Notes: a model not told the origin generated them from the sequence alone. A DNA stretch of 64,000 nt from Halomonas sp. H10-9-1 (GCF_040147005.1 NZ_JAMSHO010000001.1:496001-560000); one strand, 5' to 3'. Positions 30,399 to 40,342 are shown, counted from the first letter of the stretch. Program-made: numbers and translations.

Positions 30399-31916
30399 TC
30401 AGTGGTAGTACTCGGCACCGCGCACGTTGGTGTGGGGCGGCAAGTCATCGAGCGCCTCGGGGAGCGTCAGCATCGGCTGCTGATCTAGCCCCTGCTTGAG
30501 GATCGAGGCGATGCTGCTGTAGCGGGTGGTGGGGATCGCCAGGGCATGCGCGCAGGCCTGCTCCAGCCGGGCCTTGCCGTAGCGCCGGCTGAGCTGCAAC
30601 AGGCCCAGGCAGGCACGGTAGCCATGCTCGGGATGGGGGCGGTCCTGCAGCTGTCGCTGGGTCATTTCCAGGGTGGCGACGCCGATGTCCTTCGCCCAGT
30701 CCAGGAAGCGGCTTGGCGACCAGTCGCGGTGGGCCTGGTGACGCTTGGGCATGTGCTCGGCCAGGGTCGAGAAACGTCCCGGGGCGTGGCGCGGGTGCGC
30801 CGCCACCCGCTGCCCTTTGTGGAACACCTCCACCATGGCGTGGGTCAGGCGCACCTCCAGCACCTGGCCGACCAGGCTGTGAGGGACGCTGTAGAAGTGT
30901 TTGTCGAGGTCGAGGTGGTAGTCGATGCCGGGCCTGGCCTTGCGCCACTCGGCGTACTCGTAGGGCGTCTCCGGCAGCGGGCGCAGCACCGGCCGGTCGA
31001 TGGCCGCGAACAAATCGCGCCGGCTCTCCTCGCGGCCCTGGAAGGGTCGGCGGTTGAGATCCTCCAGCAGCTCGCGGATGGCCTGGTTCAGCGAGGCCAG
31101 CGTGAAGAAGGTGTGGTGGCGCAGTCGGGCCAGGATCCAGCGCTCCACCAACAGCACCGCGGCCTCCGCCTTGGCCTTGTCCTTGGGTTTGTAAGGCCGC
31201 GCCGGCAGCACCGCGACCTGGTAGTGCTGGGCCATCTCGGCGTAGGTCGCGTTGAGCTGGCTCTCGTAGCGACATGCCCGCGTCACGGCGCTCTTCAGGT
31301 TGTCGGGCACCAGTAGCTCGGGGACACCGCCCAGGAACTGGAAGGCGCGCTGGTGAGAGGCGATCCAGTCGGGCAGCGCCTGGCTCCAGGTGGCCTCGGC
31401 GTAGGTGTAGCTGGAGGCGCCCAGCACGGCAACGAACACCTGGGCCCGTCGCTCCTCGCCGGTGGCCTGGTTGATGATCGGCACGGTCGGGCCGCAGTAG
31501 TCGATGAACAGCTTCTCGCCGGCGCGGTGGACCTGACGCATGCTGCGCCGCTGGCGGTCCCGCCAGGCGCGGTAATGATCGCAGAACCGACTGTAGCGGT
31601 AGGCCTTGTCGCCGTGGACCTCGACGTACTCGGCCCACAGCAGCTGCAGGGTGACGCCCTTGCGCTTGAGCGCCTGGTGGACCTGGAAGTAGTCCGGCGC
31701 CGAGAAGCGCATCGGCGGCGATTTGGCCGGGAACAGCCGCGCCTCCAGCGCCGCCTCGTCGGTGCCGTCGGGCAACGGCCAGCGGATGCCGGCCACCTGG
31801 GCCAGGCTGACGTACTTGCTGACCACGCCCTTGGAGAGGCCGCAGGCCCGCGCAATCTTCTCGTGGCTGAGGCCGGCGTCGTACTTGAGGCGCAACACCT
31901 CGGTGATGGTTCGCAT
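30399..31916 (-). CDS. istA: IS21-family transposase IstA (element B)
   Basis: A 505-residue IstA with an N-terminal HTH (LRLKYDAGLSHEKIARACGL), the DDE core (KLFIDYCGPTVPIINQATG first Asp; LLVPDNLKSAVTRAC second Asp; KPKDKAKAEAAVLLVERWILARL for the catalytic Glu region) and a C-terminal SH3-like region (YHLDLDKHFYSVPHSLVGQVLEVRL). It is more like the IS1326/IS100 branch than element A (inference from length and motifs). The frame is intact, but the nested ISAs1 sits 12 bp upstream of its start codon and may alter expression. Confidence 0.9.
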   Translation of the reverse strand: MRTITEVLRLKYDAGLSHEKIARACGLSKGVVSKYVSLAQVAGIRWPLPDGTDEAALEARLFPAKSPPMRFSAPDYFQVHQALKRKGVTLQLLWAEYVEVHGDKAYRYSRFCDHYRAWRDRQRRSMRQVHRAGEKLFIDYCGPTVPIINQATGEERRAQVFVAVLGASSYTYAEATWSQALPDWIASHQRAFQFLGGVPELLVPDNLKSAVTRACRYESQLNATYAEMAQHYQVAVLPARPYKPKDKAKAEAAVLLVERWILARLRHHTFFTLASLNQAIRELLEDLNRRPFQGREESRRDLFAAIDRPVLRPLPETPYEYAEWRKARPGIDYHLDLDKHFYSVPHSLVGQVLEVRLTHAMVEVFHKGQRVAAHPRHAPGRFSTLAEHMPKRHQAHRDWSPSRFLDWAKDIGVATLEMTQRQLQDRPHPEHGYRACLGLLQLSRRYGKARLEQACAHALAIPTTRYSSIASILKQGLDQQPMLTLPEALDDLPPHTNVRGAEYYH

Positions 31917-31928
31917 GGGAATCCTCGG

Positions 31929-33170
31929 CAGGGAAAACGCATGAAAAACCGCTCTACGACGGGCTTCGTAGCGCTTTACCAGTAGGAGCTAATGTGGTCA
32001 TCTAACGGCTTTTGCTCATGGATGACCCGATGCTGACACCGTCCCTTATGCACCATTTATCGATCGTTCCCGACTTCCGCCAGGCTTGGAAAGTGCAGCA
32101 TCAGCTGTCGGATATCCTGTTTCTGACGGTGTGTGCGGTGATCTGTGGTGCCGAAGGTTGGGACGAAATCGAGGATTTTGGCCACGCAAAGCTCGATTTT
32201 CTTCGCCAGTACGGCAATTTTGAGGCCGGCGTGCCCAGCCATGACACCCTGGCCAGGGTGATGGCCCTGGTGAATGCCGAGCAGCTGCAAAGCGCGTTTG
32301 CCGAGTGGATGAAGGCCTGTCACGACGTAACCGAAGGAGCGGTGGTAGCCATCGATGGCAAGACGTTGCGTGGGTCGTACTGCCGAGGGAAGGGCAAAGG
32401 GGCGATACACATGGTCAGTGCCTTCAGTGCGGCAAATGGTGTGGTGCTGGGCCAGGTCAAGACGGCCGAGAAATCCAACGAGATCACGGCGATTCCCGAG
32501 CTGCTCAAGCTTCTCAATCTGCAAGGCTGTCTGGTGACGATCGATGCTATGGGCTGCCAAAAGAAGATCGCCACTCAGGTGCTGCAGAAGGGCGCCGATT
32601 ACCTGCTGTCGGTGAAGGAAAATCAGCCAGCCCTAGCGGATGCCTTCGAGGCGGCGTTTCCCATGGCCAAGGTGGTCAACTTCGAAGGGGATGCCTATGT
32701 CACGGACGAGAAGAACCGAGGGCGGCAAGAGACCAGATACCATATTGTCAGCAAGGTTACTGAAGAATTTCAGGAGCTTAGCTATGAATGGCCAGGCCTG
32801 AAAACGGTGGGCGTGGTGATGAGTTTCCGCCAGGAAGGCGATGAGGTGCCAGAAGCCCCGATGATCCGTTACTACATCAGCTCTGCGGAGCTGAGCGCCA
32901 AGAAGCTCGCCGAAGCGGCTCGCCAGCATTGGTTCGTGGAAAATAAGCTTCACTGGTCATTGGACGTCGCTCTCCGCGAGGACGCCTGCAAAATTCACCG
33001 AGGACAGGCGGCGGAAAACCTCGCCAGGATCCGGCATATCGCGCTGAATTACCTGAAAGGGGAGACCCGTTTCAAAGGCGGCATCCGGCGAAAACAGAAG
33101 AAAGCGGCGCTGGATGAGACCTACCTGGCGGACATTCTTGCGGTGTAGGATTTTTCATGCGTTTTCCCTG
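31929..33170 (+). mobile_element. ISAs1-family insertion sequence, complete and nested in element B
   Basis: A 1,242-bp element with near-perfect terminal inverted repeats (CAGGGAAAACGCATGAAAAA at the left, its complement at the right) and a 10-bp target duplication GAATCCTCGG (31919-31928, 33171-33180). One transposase gene fills it. Being nested, it entered after element B. Confidence 0.94.
32012..33148 (+). CDS. ISAs1-family transposase
   Basis: A 378-residue DDE transposase of the ISAs1 family (DUF4338/DDE_Tnp_1-associated N terminus). Recognisable motifs are HLSIVPDFRQAWKVQHQLSDIL at the start, AVIAIDGKTLRGS-like VVAIDGKTLRGSY for the first catalytic Asp, LVTIDAMGCQKKIA for the second and WFVENKLHWSLDVALREDACK for the Glu. 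Length and motifs are full. Alternative starts exist at the two nearby Met codons (32018 and 32030). Confidence 0.93.
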   Translation: MLMDDPMLTPSLMHHLSIVPDFRQAWKVQHQLSDILFLTVCAVICGAEGWDEIEDFGHAKLDFLRQYGNFEAGVPSHDTLARVMALVNAEQLQSAFAEWMKACHDVTEGAVVAIDGKTLRGSYCRGKGKGAIHMVSAFSAANGVVLGQVKTAEKSNEITAIPELLKLLNLQGCLVTIDAMGCQKKIATQVLQKGADYLLSVKENQPALADAFEAAFPMAKVVNFEGDAYVTDEKNRGRQETRYHIVSKVTEEFQELSYEWPGLKTVGVVMSFRQEGDEVPEAPMIRYYISSAELSAKKLAEAARQHWFVENKLHWSLDVALREDACKIHRGQAAENLARIRHIALNYLKGETRFKGGIRRKQKKAALDETYLADILAV

Positions 33171-33513
33171 GAATCCTCGGTGCTGGCATGTCCACCTCCA
33201 GGGCAAAGACAAAAGGAGGGGTATGCCGTAAAAGTCCGAATCATTCCAGCGAGTTAGGTGAGATTCCGGGAACGTGACCGAGGATTCCGACATCGTGACC
33301 GCGGATTCCGGGAAAGAGGCCGAAATCGGTCACGATGAAATGGAATGGCCGGTCACGTTGGCCCGGAATGGTCGGTCACGATAGATCGGAACGGGCGGTC
33401 ACGATGGCCCGGAATACGCACTGTTGATGCCGCCGTCGATGGAGGTATGGGTATGAATGATGATGTAAGGGCGATTCATGGATAGTTCTCCCTGGTAAGT
33501 GAGAATGAATTCT

Positions 33514-34896
33514 TCATTCGGCTTGCGGGCGCGGGGGTGGCTGCAAGCGCAGGCTGATAACAGCGGTAATCAATGCCACCACCGCCGCCAGCACCAGGCT
33601 GAACCGCAGCCCACTAATGAAACTGGAGGACTGCGCCAGCAAGGCACCGAACACGGCTACCGCCAGTGCGCCGCCTACCTGGCGGCTGGTATTGAACACG
33701 CCGCTGGCAGTGCCGGTTAAGGCGTTGGGTACGCTGCTGAGCAGTACTGCCGTGATCGGTGGTGCAATTAACGGCCCGGCCAGACCGACCAGAAACATCA
33801 ACGCCGATGCCACCCAGATCGGGGCCGACATGGGTAACCCGGCAATGGCCAGCAGGCCTCCGGCCATGCACAGCAAGCCGGTGGTGATCAGCTTGCGGGC
33901 ACTGAAGCGTTGTACCAACCGTGAGGTGAACGGGGTGAGCATCAGCCCGATCAGCATCATGGGCAGAAAGGCAACGCCGGTGGCTGCTGCTGTCAATCCT
34001 CGCTCCTGCTGAAAATACAGGCTCATGACGAACGGCAGCCCGAAGTAACCCACCATGAAGGTGAACCCCACCACCATGGAGATGCGGGCATTGCGGGCCT
34101 GCAATACCGCAGGCGGTATCATCGGGCTGGCTCCGCGCCGTTGCAGCAGGATAAAGAGCGCAAACATCAATACCGCAACCGTGAGCGATAGCAGCGCCAG
34201 AACCGGGTGGCTGTCATGGCTGCCGATATCAATGGCACCGTATATCAGGCAGCCCATGGCTATCATCGCGGTGAGTTGGCCCCAGCCATCAAAGGGTGCA
34301 ACGCGTGTTAATGAAGGGGCCGAGTGCCTCAGAAACCACAGGGTTACCAGGCCCACCGGCAGGTTGACCAGAAAAATCCAGCGCCAGTCCAGGGGGACCA
34401 GTAGGCCACCGATCACCGGGCCGGAAGTTGACGCTACCGCCCCGCCCATGGCCCACAAGGCAATTGCATGTACCTGTTTGACCGGGTCGGCATAGGCTTG
34501 GCGGATGAGCGCCATGGACGACGGCATCATCACCGCCGCTCCCACGCCTTGGGCAAAACGCGCGGCAATCAGGCTGCCCAGGTTCGGTGCCAGCCCACAG
34601 GCCAGTGACGCCAGCACAAAGACACCCACACCCAGCCCGAAGGAACGCTTGGCCCCCAGGCGGTCAGTCAGCGCCCCGGCGGACAGCAGCAAGGCGGCAA
34701 ACGCCAGGGTGTAGCCATCCACCACCCATTGCAGGCCGGTGATATTGGCGCCCAGCTCATGCCCCAGGGTCGGCAGGGCCACGTTGACCACCACCGCGTC
34801 CAGGGTGATCACGAAGAACCCCAGCAAGGCCGCAATCAGGGTGGCCTGAGCCGTGCTCTTCGACACAGCAGGGGCGGGCGATGCGGCGACACTCAC
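33514..34896 (-). CDS. MFS transporter, DHA2 (EmrB/QacA) family, 14 membrane segments
   Basis: A 460-residue inner-membrane drug:H+ antiporter of the DHA2 type. Motif A-like DRLGAKRSFGLGVGVFVLAS, the start ALLGFFVITLDAVVVNVALPTLG and motif C-like SGPVIGGLLVPLDWRWIFLVNLPVG are clear, and about 14 hydrophobic segments are visible. I place the start at GTG 34896 (VSVAASPAPAVSK), which follows an AGGGAGA Shine-Dalgarno; the longer frame runs through the upstream cupin gene. The cupin gene ends 6 bp before it, so they are cotranscribed. GC content is lower than in the core genes, suggesting transfer. Substrate unknown. Confidence 0.85.
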   Translation of the reverse strand: MSVAASPAPAVSKSTAQATLIAALLGFFVITLDAVVVNVALPTLGHELGANITGLQWVVDGYTLAFAALLLSAGALTDRLGAKRSFGLGVGVFVLASLACGLAPNLGSLIAARFAQGVGAAVMMPSSMALIRQAYADPVKQVHAIALWAMGGAVASTSGPVIGGLLVPLDWRWIFLVNLPVGLVTLWFLRHSAPSLTRVAPFDGWGQLTAMIAMGCLIYGAIDIGSHDSHPVLALLSLTVAVLMFALFILLQRRGASPMIPPAVLQARNARISMVVGFTFMVGYFGLPFVMSLYFQQERGLTAAATGVAFLPMMLIGLMLTPFTSRLVQRFSARKLITTGLLCMAGGLLAIAGLPMSAPIWVASALMFLVGLAGPLIAPPITAVLLSSVPNALTGTASGVFNTSRQVGGALAVAVFGALLAQSSSFISGLRFSLVLAAVVALITAVISLRLQPPPRPQAE

Positions 34897-34901
34897 CGGT
34901 A

Positions 34902-35303
34902 TCAGTCTCCCTGGTATTGCGCGTCGGTGACCGCTTCCAGCCACTCCACGTTCTTGCCGTCCAGCATTTCGGTCACGGCGATGTGGCTCATGGCGGTGTC
35001 GCTGGTGGCGCCATGCCAGTGCTTGTGGCCCGGCGGGCACCAGATGGTGTCACCGGCATTCACTTCTACCCGTTCACCGTGTTCACACTGGGTCCAGCCC
35101 TTGCCAGCCGTCACGATCAATAACTGCCCGAGGGGGTGGGTGTGCCAGTGGGTGCGAGCGCCGGGCTCGAAGGTCACCAGTCCCGCGGTTACCCGCGAAG
35201 GTTCTTCCGCCTGCAGGTGAATCGGATCGATGCGGACACGACCGGTAAACCAGTCGGCTGGCCCTTCGGCGGAAGGGCGGGAACCGTTCTTGTGGTGAAT
35301 CAT
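34902..35303 (-). CDS. Cupin domain protein
   Basis: A 133-residue single-domain cupin. Motif 1 is GARTHWHTHPLGQLLIVTAGKG and motif 2 is GDTIWCPPGHKHWHGA, with His/His/Glu-or-Gln metal ligands in place. Such small cupins include isomerases, dioxygenases and sensors; the reaction here is unknown. It lies between the MFS gene and a truncated short-chain dehydrogenase gene, in one minus-strand cluster, so a role in the same pathway is likely. The family often sits beside carboxymuconolactone-decarboxylase or SDR genes. ATG with GGAGA upstream. Confidence 0.85.
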   Translation of the reverse strand: MIHHKNGSRPSAEGPADWFTGRVRIDPIHLQAEEPSRVTAGLVTFEPGARTHWHTHPLGQLLIVTAGKGWTQCEHGERVEVNAGDTIWCPPGHKHWHGATSDTAMSHIAVTEMLDGKNVEWLEAVTDAQYQGD

Positions 35304-35327
35304 GGCGGCTCTCCTTATTGCCTGCGC

Positions 35328-35605
35328 TTACCAGGGTTGATTGGCCGGACCGACGGTGAATTCATTCACAGTGGTATCGTCGGGCAGGTCCATGGCGAAG
35401 GCCACCACATCGGCAATGCGCTCCGGGGCAATGCCGTAGGTCTCGTACAGCCCTTCCATCTGCTCCCGGGAGCCCTGGTCGGTTATGGTAGTGAGCAGCT
35501 CGGTGTTGATGGCCGCCGGGTACAGGGTGGCAGTGCGAATATTGGTGCCTTCCAGCGCAGATTCCATACGCAGCACTTCCATGAAGTCGTATATGGAGTC
35601 CTCCC
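35328..35605 (-). pseudogene. Short-chain dehydrogenase/reductase, C-terminal remnant
   Basis: The last ~90 codons of a SDR gene remain (DFMEVLRMESALEGTNIRTATLYPAAINTELL, ending in VNEFTVGPANQPW). The Rossmann N terminus and the YxxxK active site are missing; similarity stops near 35595-35605, and an IS1380-family element begins about 90 bp further on. Its stop is about 25 bp before the cupin gene in the same direction. The three genes and the split RibD-like gene probably once formed one cluster. Not functional. Confidence 0.75.
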
Positions 35606-35690
35606 CGTTTGCCAGCATGAGGCGCGATGGTCGATAGGTACGACTGCACACGTATATCCGGTCTCGTAAATGACGCCAATGGCATCGGAC

Positions 35691-37195
35691 CCTGATGGGC
35701 TATCCTGGATATTGCATCAGACATGAAAAAGGCGGCTGAAAATCGGTTATGATTCAAGGGCCTAATCCAGAATCAACCGCTACAGCCGCCATGACAAAAT
35801 GTACCACGCCGTCCACTTCCTTTCCACGCTGCAAAGGCCGTCAGGTCATCGCCCGTTTCGATGGCGGTGATGTCACCTCCGACGGCGGTATCCTGCTGCT
35901 GCGGCAGCTCGATCGCGAGATGGGCCTGACCCGCGCCGTCGCTCGCCGGCTCAGCGACGAGCGCGACCCGCAGCGCTGCCTGCATCGCACCGAAACCCTG
36001 GTCCGGCAGCGCGTTTTCGGCCTGGCGCTGGGCTATGAGGATCTCAATGACCACCAGGCCCTGCGTCACGACATCGCCTTGCAGACCGCAGTCGATACCG
36101 ATGGCGTGCTGGCCAGCCAGTCCACCTTGTGTCGCTTCGAGCAGCAGGCCGATCGAGACTGGGCGGTTACCATCCACGAGGAGATGATCGAGCAGTTCAT
36201 CCGCTCGTTCCGGCGGCCACCCAAGAAGCCGCTCTACCTCGACTTCGATGCCACCGACGATCGGGTGCATGGCCAGCAGCTCGGGCGGCACTTCAACGGC
36301 TACTACAACCACTACATCTTCCTGCCGCTGTTCGTGTTCTGTGGCGACCAGCTGCTGGTCAGCTACCTTCGTCCGGCCTCGCTGGATGCCGCTCACCACG
36401 CCGGTGCCATCCTCGCCCTGTTGGTCCGGCGGCTGCGCCAGGCGTGGCATGAGGTGAAGATTGTCTTCCGAGGCGACAGCGGCTTCTGCCGTCCGCTGAT
36501 TCTCAACTGGTGCGACCGCCACGGCGTCGATTACATCATCGGCCTCGCCGGCAACAAGCGCTTGGCCAAGCTGGCTCTGGACATCGACTACACGTCGGCT
36601 ATCCGCTTCGAGAAGAGTTGGGAGAAGGAGCGTGTCTTCGGCTTCATCGAGTACGCTGCCAAGAGCTGGAAGGAGCGTCGACGAAAGGTCATCGTCAAGT
36701 CCGAGACCAGCCGGCGTGGCTTCAACACCCGCTATGTGGTCACCAGCCTGCGCGGCTGCAGCGCCGAGTGGCTCTATGACCACCGCTACTGTGCCCGGGG
36801 CGAGATGGAGAACCGCATCAAGGAGCAGCAGTTCCTGTTCTCCGACCGCACCAGCTGCCACGAATGGTGGCCCAACCAGTACCGACTGCTGCTGTCGGGG
36901 TTGGCCTACCTGCTGCTGGAGCGGCTACGCCGGATTTACCTCAGGCGCACCGCCTTCGCCCAGGCCCAGGTCAACACCCTCCGCCTGAAGCTGCTGAAGA
37001 TCGGCGCTGTCATCACCCGCAACACGCGCACGATTCGGCTGATGTTGAGCAGCCAGTACCCGGAGCAGGACCTCTTCCTGAAGCTGGCCAACAAGCTGGT
37101 GCCCGGATAGCGCCGCGGCGTGCTGTCCCCGGCACAGAAAACACATGGGGGTTGGGGGCAGTGCGTCCTGAGCGCAGAAAATTGATCAATAAATA
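35691..37195 (+). mobile_element. IS1380-family insertion sequence (ends approximate)
   Basis: A complete transposase gene is bracketed by weak inverted similarity (GGGCTAT near 35697; ATAGCC near 37191), so the boundaries are approximate. No clear target duplication was found. The insertion is next to the truncated SDR gene and may have caused or followed its deletion. Confidence 0.65.
35791..37110 (+). CDS. IS1380-family transposase
   Basis: A 439-residue DDE transposase of the IS1380 family. Features: the N-terminal strand VIARFDGGDVTSDGGILLLRQLD, the LDFDATDDRVHGQQ segment with the first catalytic Asp, IVFRGDSGFCRP with the second, and the late YCARGEMENRIKEQQ segment with the catalytic Glu. 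I use ATG 35791 (MTKCTTPSTSF), which has CAGCCGCC upstream rather than a strong Shine-Dalgarno; the frame is open from 35749. Intact and therefore potentially active. A different IS1380 relative contributed the N terminus of the chimera at 41316-42101. Confidence 0.92.
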   Translation: MTKCTTPSTSFPRCKGRQVIARFDGGDVTSDGGILLLRQLDREMGLTRAVARRLSDERDPQRCLHRTETLVRQRVFGLALGYEDLNDHQALRHDIALQTAVDTDGVLASQSTLCRFEQQADRDWAVTIHEEMIEQFIRSFRRPPKKPLYLDFDATDDRVHGQQLGRHFNGYYNHYIFLPLFVFCGDQLLVSYLRPASLDAAHHAGAILALLVRRLRQAWHEVKIVFRGDSGFCRPLILNWCDRHGVDYIIGLAGNKRLAKLALDIDYTSAIRFEKSWEKERVFGFIEYAAKSWKERRRKVIVKSETSRRGFNTRYVVTSLRGCSAEWLYDHRYCARGEMENRIKEQQFLFSDRTSCHEWWPNQYRLLLSGLAYLLLERLRRIYLRRTAFAQAQVNTLRLKLLKIGAVITRNTRTIRLMLSSQYPEQDLFLKLANKLVPG

Positions 37196-37430
37196 GCCAA
37201 TCTCAAGCCCGTAGCGCCATCGTCTTCACCGAGCCTGAGATCTGGGAGCGTCTGGTCGGCCCGGTGCAACATCCGGGCTATCCGCACGTCAGCTCCCATT
37301 CGCTTACACGAGCTTTATGGCTCAGCGCTCCAGAGGGGTTTTCTGACGTCGGTTCGACCTGTTCGCCATCTAGCAGCATGCTCAGCAATCGTGGTGGTGG
37401 ATCACCTCTTCGAACAAAATCATGAAATAC
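37196..37430. other. Inter-IS scar without a recognisable gene
   Basis: About 235 bp between the IS1380 and IS110 elements. One frame reads through for a while (VFTEPEIWERLVGPVQHPGYPHV) and may be a gene remnant, but no family could be assigned. No RNA gene or promoter was evident. Confidence 0.4.
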
Positions 37431-37445
37431 AGAGTGTTACTGTTT

Positions 37446-38483
37446 TTACGCAGCCTGCGAAGCCAAGGCGGGATCGTAGGCTACATCCCGGTGCGTTATC
37501 GCCCAGGCGATACGTGCCGTCTTGTTGGCGAGTGCGACGATGGCGACATTGACATGCTTCCGTTCGGACAGCCGCCGAACCCAGTCGCTCAACCCATCGT
37601 CCTTGCCCTCGGCATGACGGAGAACGGCTCGGGCACCGTGCACCAACAACTTGCGAAGATAGCTGTCGCCCCGTTTGCTGATGCCCAGCAGACGATCTCG
37701 TCCGCCGGTGCTGTGCTGACGCGGTGTCAGGCCCAGCGAGGCGGCAAAGTCCCGGCCGCGGCGAAATGCCTGGCCATCCCCAAGGGCGCCGGATAGCGCG
37801 CTTGCCGTCAGCGGGCCGACACCCCGCAATGTCATCAAGCGCTTCGCCACCGGGTCAGTCTGCACCTGATGTTCGATACTTGCCGTGACCGTCTCAATGC
37901 GGTCATCCAGGTGACGGAGATCCTCGGCAAGTCCAGCCAGCAGCACACGGAAGGCATCGGTCAGGCCATTCTCGGCATCTTCCAGCCAACGGGGCAGCGC
38001 CGCCCGAAGCTTGCCGATACCGACAGGCGCCACTATTCCGTATTCGCCGACCAGGCCGCGGATTTGATTGGCCTTGGCCGTCCGTTGATGAACCAGCTCT
38101 TCACGGATCCGATGAGCTGCCTGGACATCCTGCTGGCCAACGGTCTTGACTGCGACGAAACGCATGTTGGGACGACCCATGGCCTCACAGATGGCCTCGG
38201 CATCGACCCGATCATTCTTGTTGCTCTTGACGTAGGGCTTGACGAACTGAGCGGCGATCAGCTTGACGTGATAACCGCGCGCCTGCAGCTCACGCGCCCA
38301 GTGGTGGGCGGAGGCACACGCCTCCATACCGATCTCGGCACCGACAGGGACGCGATTGGCAATGGCGTCCAGCCACTTGTCCCGTGAGTACTTGCCACGC
38401 CACTGCACCTGGTCATGGCGATCCACGCCGTGGACGTGAAAAACTGACTTTGCGATATCGACGCCGACCCGACTAATGTTCAT
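37446..38483 (-). CDS. IS110-family transposase (IS1111-like)
   Basis: A 345-residue transposase of the IS110 family, which uses a DEDD (RuvC-like) active site and a Tnp20 domain and, in recent work on the family, a bridge RNA for target choice. The first catalytic Asp is in VGVDIAKSVFHVHG; the helix QFVKPYVKSNKNDRVDAEAI carries the next acidic pair. The C-terminal transposase_20 domain has LMTLRGVGPLTASALSGALGDG and GLTPRQHSTGGRDRLLGISKRGD. Intact. It is inserted into the 3' part of an IS3-family orfB. The non-coding ends (37111-37445 side and 38484-38573) would be the place to look for a bridge RNA. Confidence 0.92.
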   Translation of the reverse strand: MNISRVGVDIAKSVFHVHGVDRHDQVQWRGKYSRDKWLDAIANRVPVGAEIGMEACASAHHWARELQARGYHVKLIAAQFVKPYVKSNKNDRVDAEAICEAMGRPNMRFVAVKTVGQQDVQAAHRIREELVHQRTAKANQIRGLVGEYGIVAPVGIGKLRAALPRWLEDAENGLTDAFRVLLAGLAEDLRHLDDRIETVTASIEHQVQTDPVAKRLMTLRGVGPLTASALSGALGDGQAFRRGRDFAASLGLTPRQHSTGGRDRLLGISKRGDSYLRKLLVHGARAVLRHAEGKDDGLSDWVRRLSERKHVNVAIVALANKTARIAWAITHRDVAYDPALASQAA

Positions 38484-38525
38484 GTGGAGTTCTCCTCATC
38501 CTCAAGCTGGCCAGTGATGCACTCA

Positions 38526-39391
<866 letters not shown>

Positions 39392-39508
39392 GGCTCCATC
39401 CTCTCAAGGTTTGGAGCCTCCGGGAATCCCGGTACGGTTCAGGTTGGTTATCTGGCTTTTTCAAAGCCGTATGCGCGTAGCGAGTGGATCGAATGACGGC
39501 GAGTGTTT

Positions 39509-40342
39509 TTAGCAAGTGGATGGCAAGCCAGCCAATGTCTGCGAATCATGTTTGGGTAGCTCCTTCCCTTGGCGGGTAGCCGCGCGAACAAAGGCGGTAG
39601 GGGATTGACCGAGCACCTTGCGAAACATGCTGGAGAAGGCTCCCGGACTGTCGTAGCCGAGTTCCAGCGCGGTTCGGGTAACGGAGCTACCGGATAGCAG
39701 TTTGGGGAGGGCGGCCATCAGGCAGGCCTGCTGGCGCCATACCGCGAATGACATGCCGGTCTGTTGACGGAACAGGCGATTGAAGGCGCGCTGGCTGCGA
39801 TGCAGTTGCCGCGCCCAGTCCTCGGGCAGGCTGCGGATATGCGCCTGGCCGAGAAACTCCTTGCACAAGCTGGCCAGTTGAGGATCCCGGGGCAGAGGAG
39901 CAAACAGCGGCAGTGCCGGCGCCAGTTGCAGTTCGTACAGCAGGAGTTGGGCGAGGGCACCATCGCGGCCGCTCTCGTCATAGAGCGCGGGCATGTTGGC
40001 GGAGGCCAGCAACAGGTGATGCAGGAGCGGCGTCACGACCAGCACCTCGCAGGTGGGTGAGTAACGTGGAACCGCGAGCGGCTCGATATACAGGCTGCGG
40101 GTGCTGACGCCGTTCATCCGCACCCGGTGGCGCTTGCCTGCAGGCAACCAGACACCGCTATAGGGCGGGACCATCCAGGTGCCGTCATCGGTATCGACTT
40201 CCATCAAGCCCGTCATGCCATAGAGAAACTGGGCGCGGCGATGGGTATGAAAGTCGAGCAGGGTGCCGGGGCTGTAGTCGGTGCCGATGGCCACGATGGG
40301 CCGGGCCACATGGTCCACCTCCGCCAGAGGGATATTGAGCAT
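39509..40342 (-). CDS. AraC-family transcriptional regulator
   Basis: A 277-residue regulator with an N-terminal cupin-type sensing domain (about 1-140; LLDFHTHRRAQFLYGMTG and PPYSGVWLPAGKRHRVRM) and a C-terminal AraC double helix-turn-helix (about 160-260; the second helix-turn-helix region is RTALELGYDSPGAFSSMFRKVLGQSPTAF). It is divergent from the TSUP-family permease gene with about 107 bp between the start codons, so it probably controls that gene and itself. The effector is unknown. GC content is moderately lower than in core genes. Confidence 0.88.
   Translation of the reverse strand: MLNIPLAEVDHVARPIVAIGTDYSPGTLLDFHTHRRAQFLYGMTGLMEVDTDDGTWMVPPYSGVWLPAGKRHRVRMNGVSTRSLYIEPLAVPRYSPTCEVLVVTPLLHHLLLASANMPALYDESGRDGALAQLLLYELQLAPALPLFAPLPRDPQLASLCKEFLGQAHIRSLPEDWARQLHRSQRAFNRLFRQQTGMSFAVWRQQACLMAALPKLLSGSSVTRTALELGYDSPGAFSSMFRKVLGQSPTAFVRAATRQGKELPKHDSQTLAGLPSTC

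Larger units (their letters stand above)
29534..33420 (-). mobile_element. Second IS21-family element (element B), itself interrupted by ISAs1
   Basis: The outer ends are TGCGTATTCCG at the left and its inverted copy at the right, and the flanks carry a 7-bp target duplication CTGTTGA (29527-29533, 33421-33427). Both ends contain several GGTCACG repeats in both orientations, the IstA-binding pattern of this family. Genes istA and istB are on the minus strand. An ISAs1 element (31929-33170) is nested upstream of istA and may separate it from its promoter. Without ISAs1 and one target repeat the element is about 2.6 kb. It interrupts the RibD/DHFR-like gene. Confidence 0.92.
26615..33479 (-). 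pseudogene. RibD C-terminal / dihydrofolate-reductase-family gene split in three by two IS elements
   Basis: Three pieces on the minus strand make one gene: the start MNRPYIIIHTHTSIDGG at 33479-33428, a middle piece at 29533-29380 (DLPEFRAASECYKDIGW) and the C-terminal piece at 27143-26615 (VDTDAPMFYVSIDARG, later LAIGGGGAINWSFVQQGLVDE). Removing the two IS21-family elements and one copy of each target repeat (CTGTTGA and ATATCC) restores an uninterrupted frame of about 242 codons. The protein belongs to the RibD C-terminal/DHFR-like NADPH reductase superfamily; the exact substrate is unknown. The GGGGAIN nucleotide-binding turn is visible. In its original state it was the downstream member of the MFS-cupin-SDR cluster at 33514-35605. 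It is inactive now. Confidence 0.88.
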
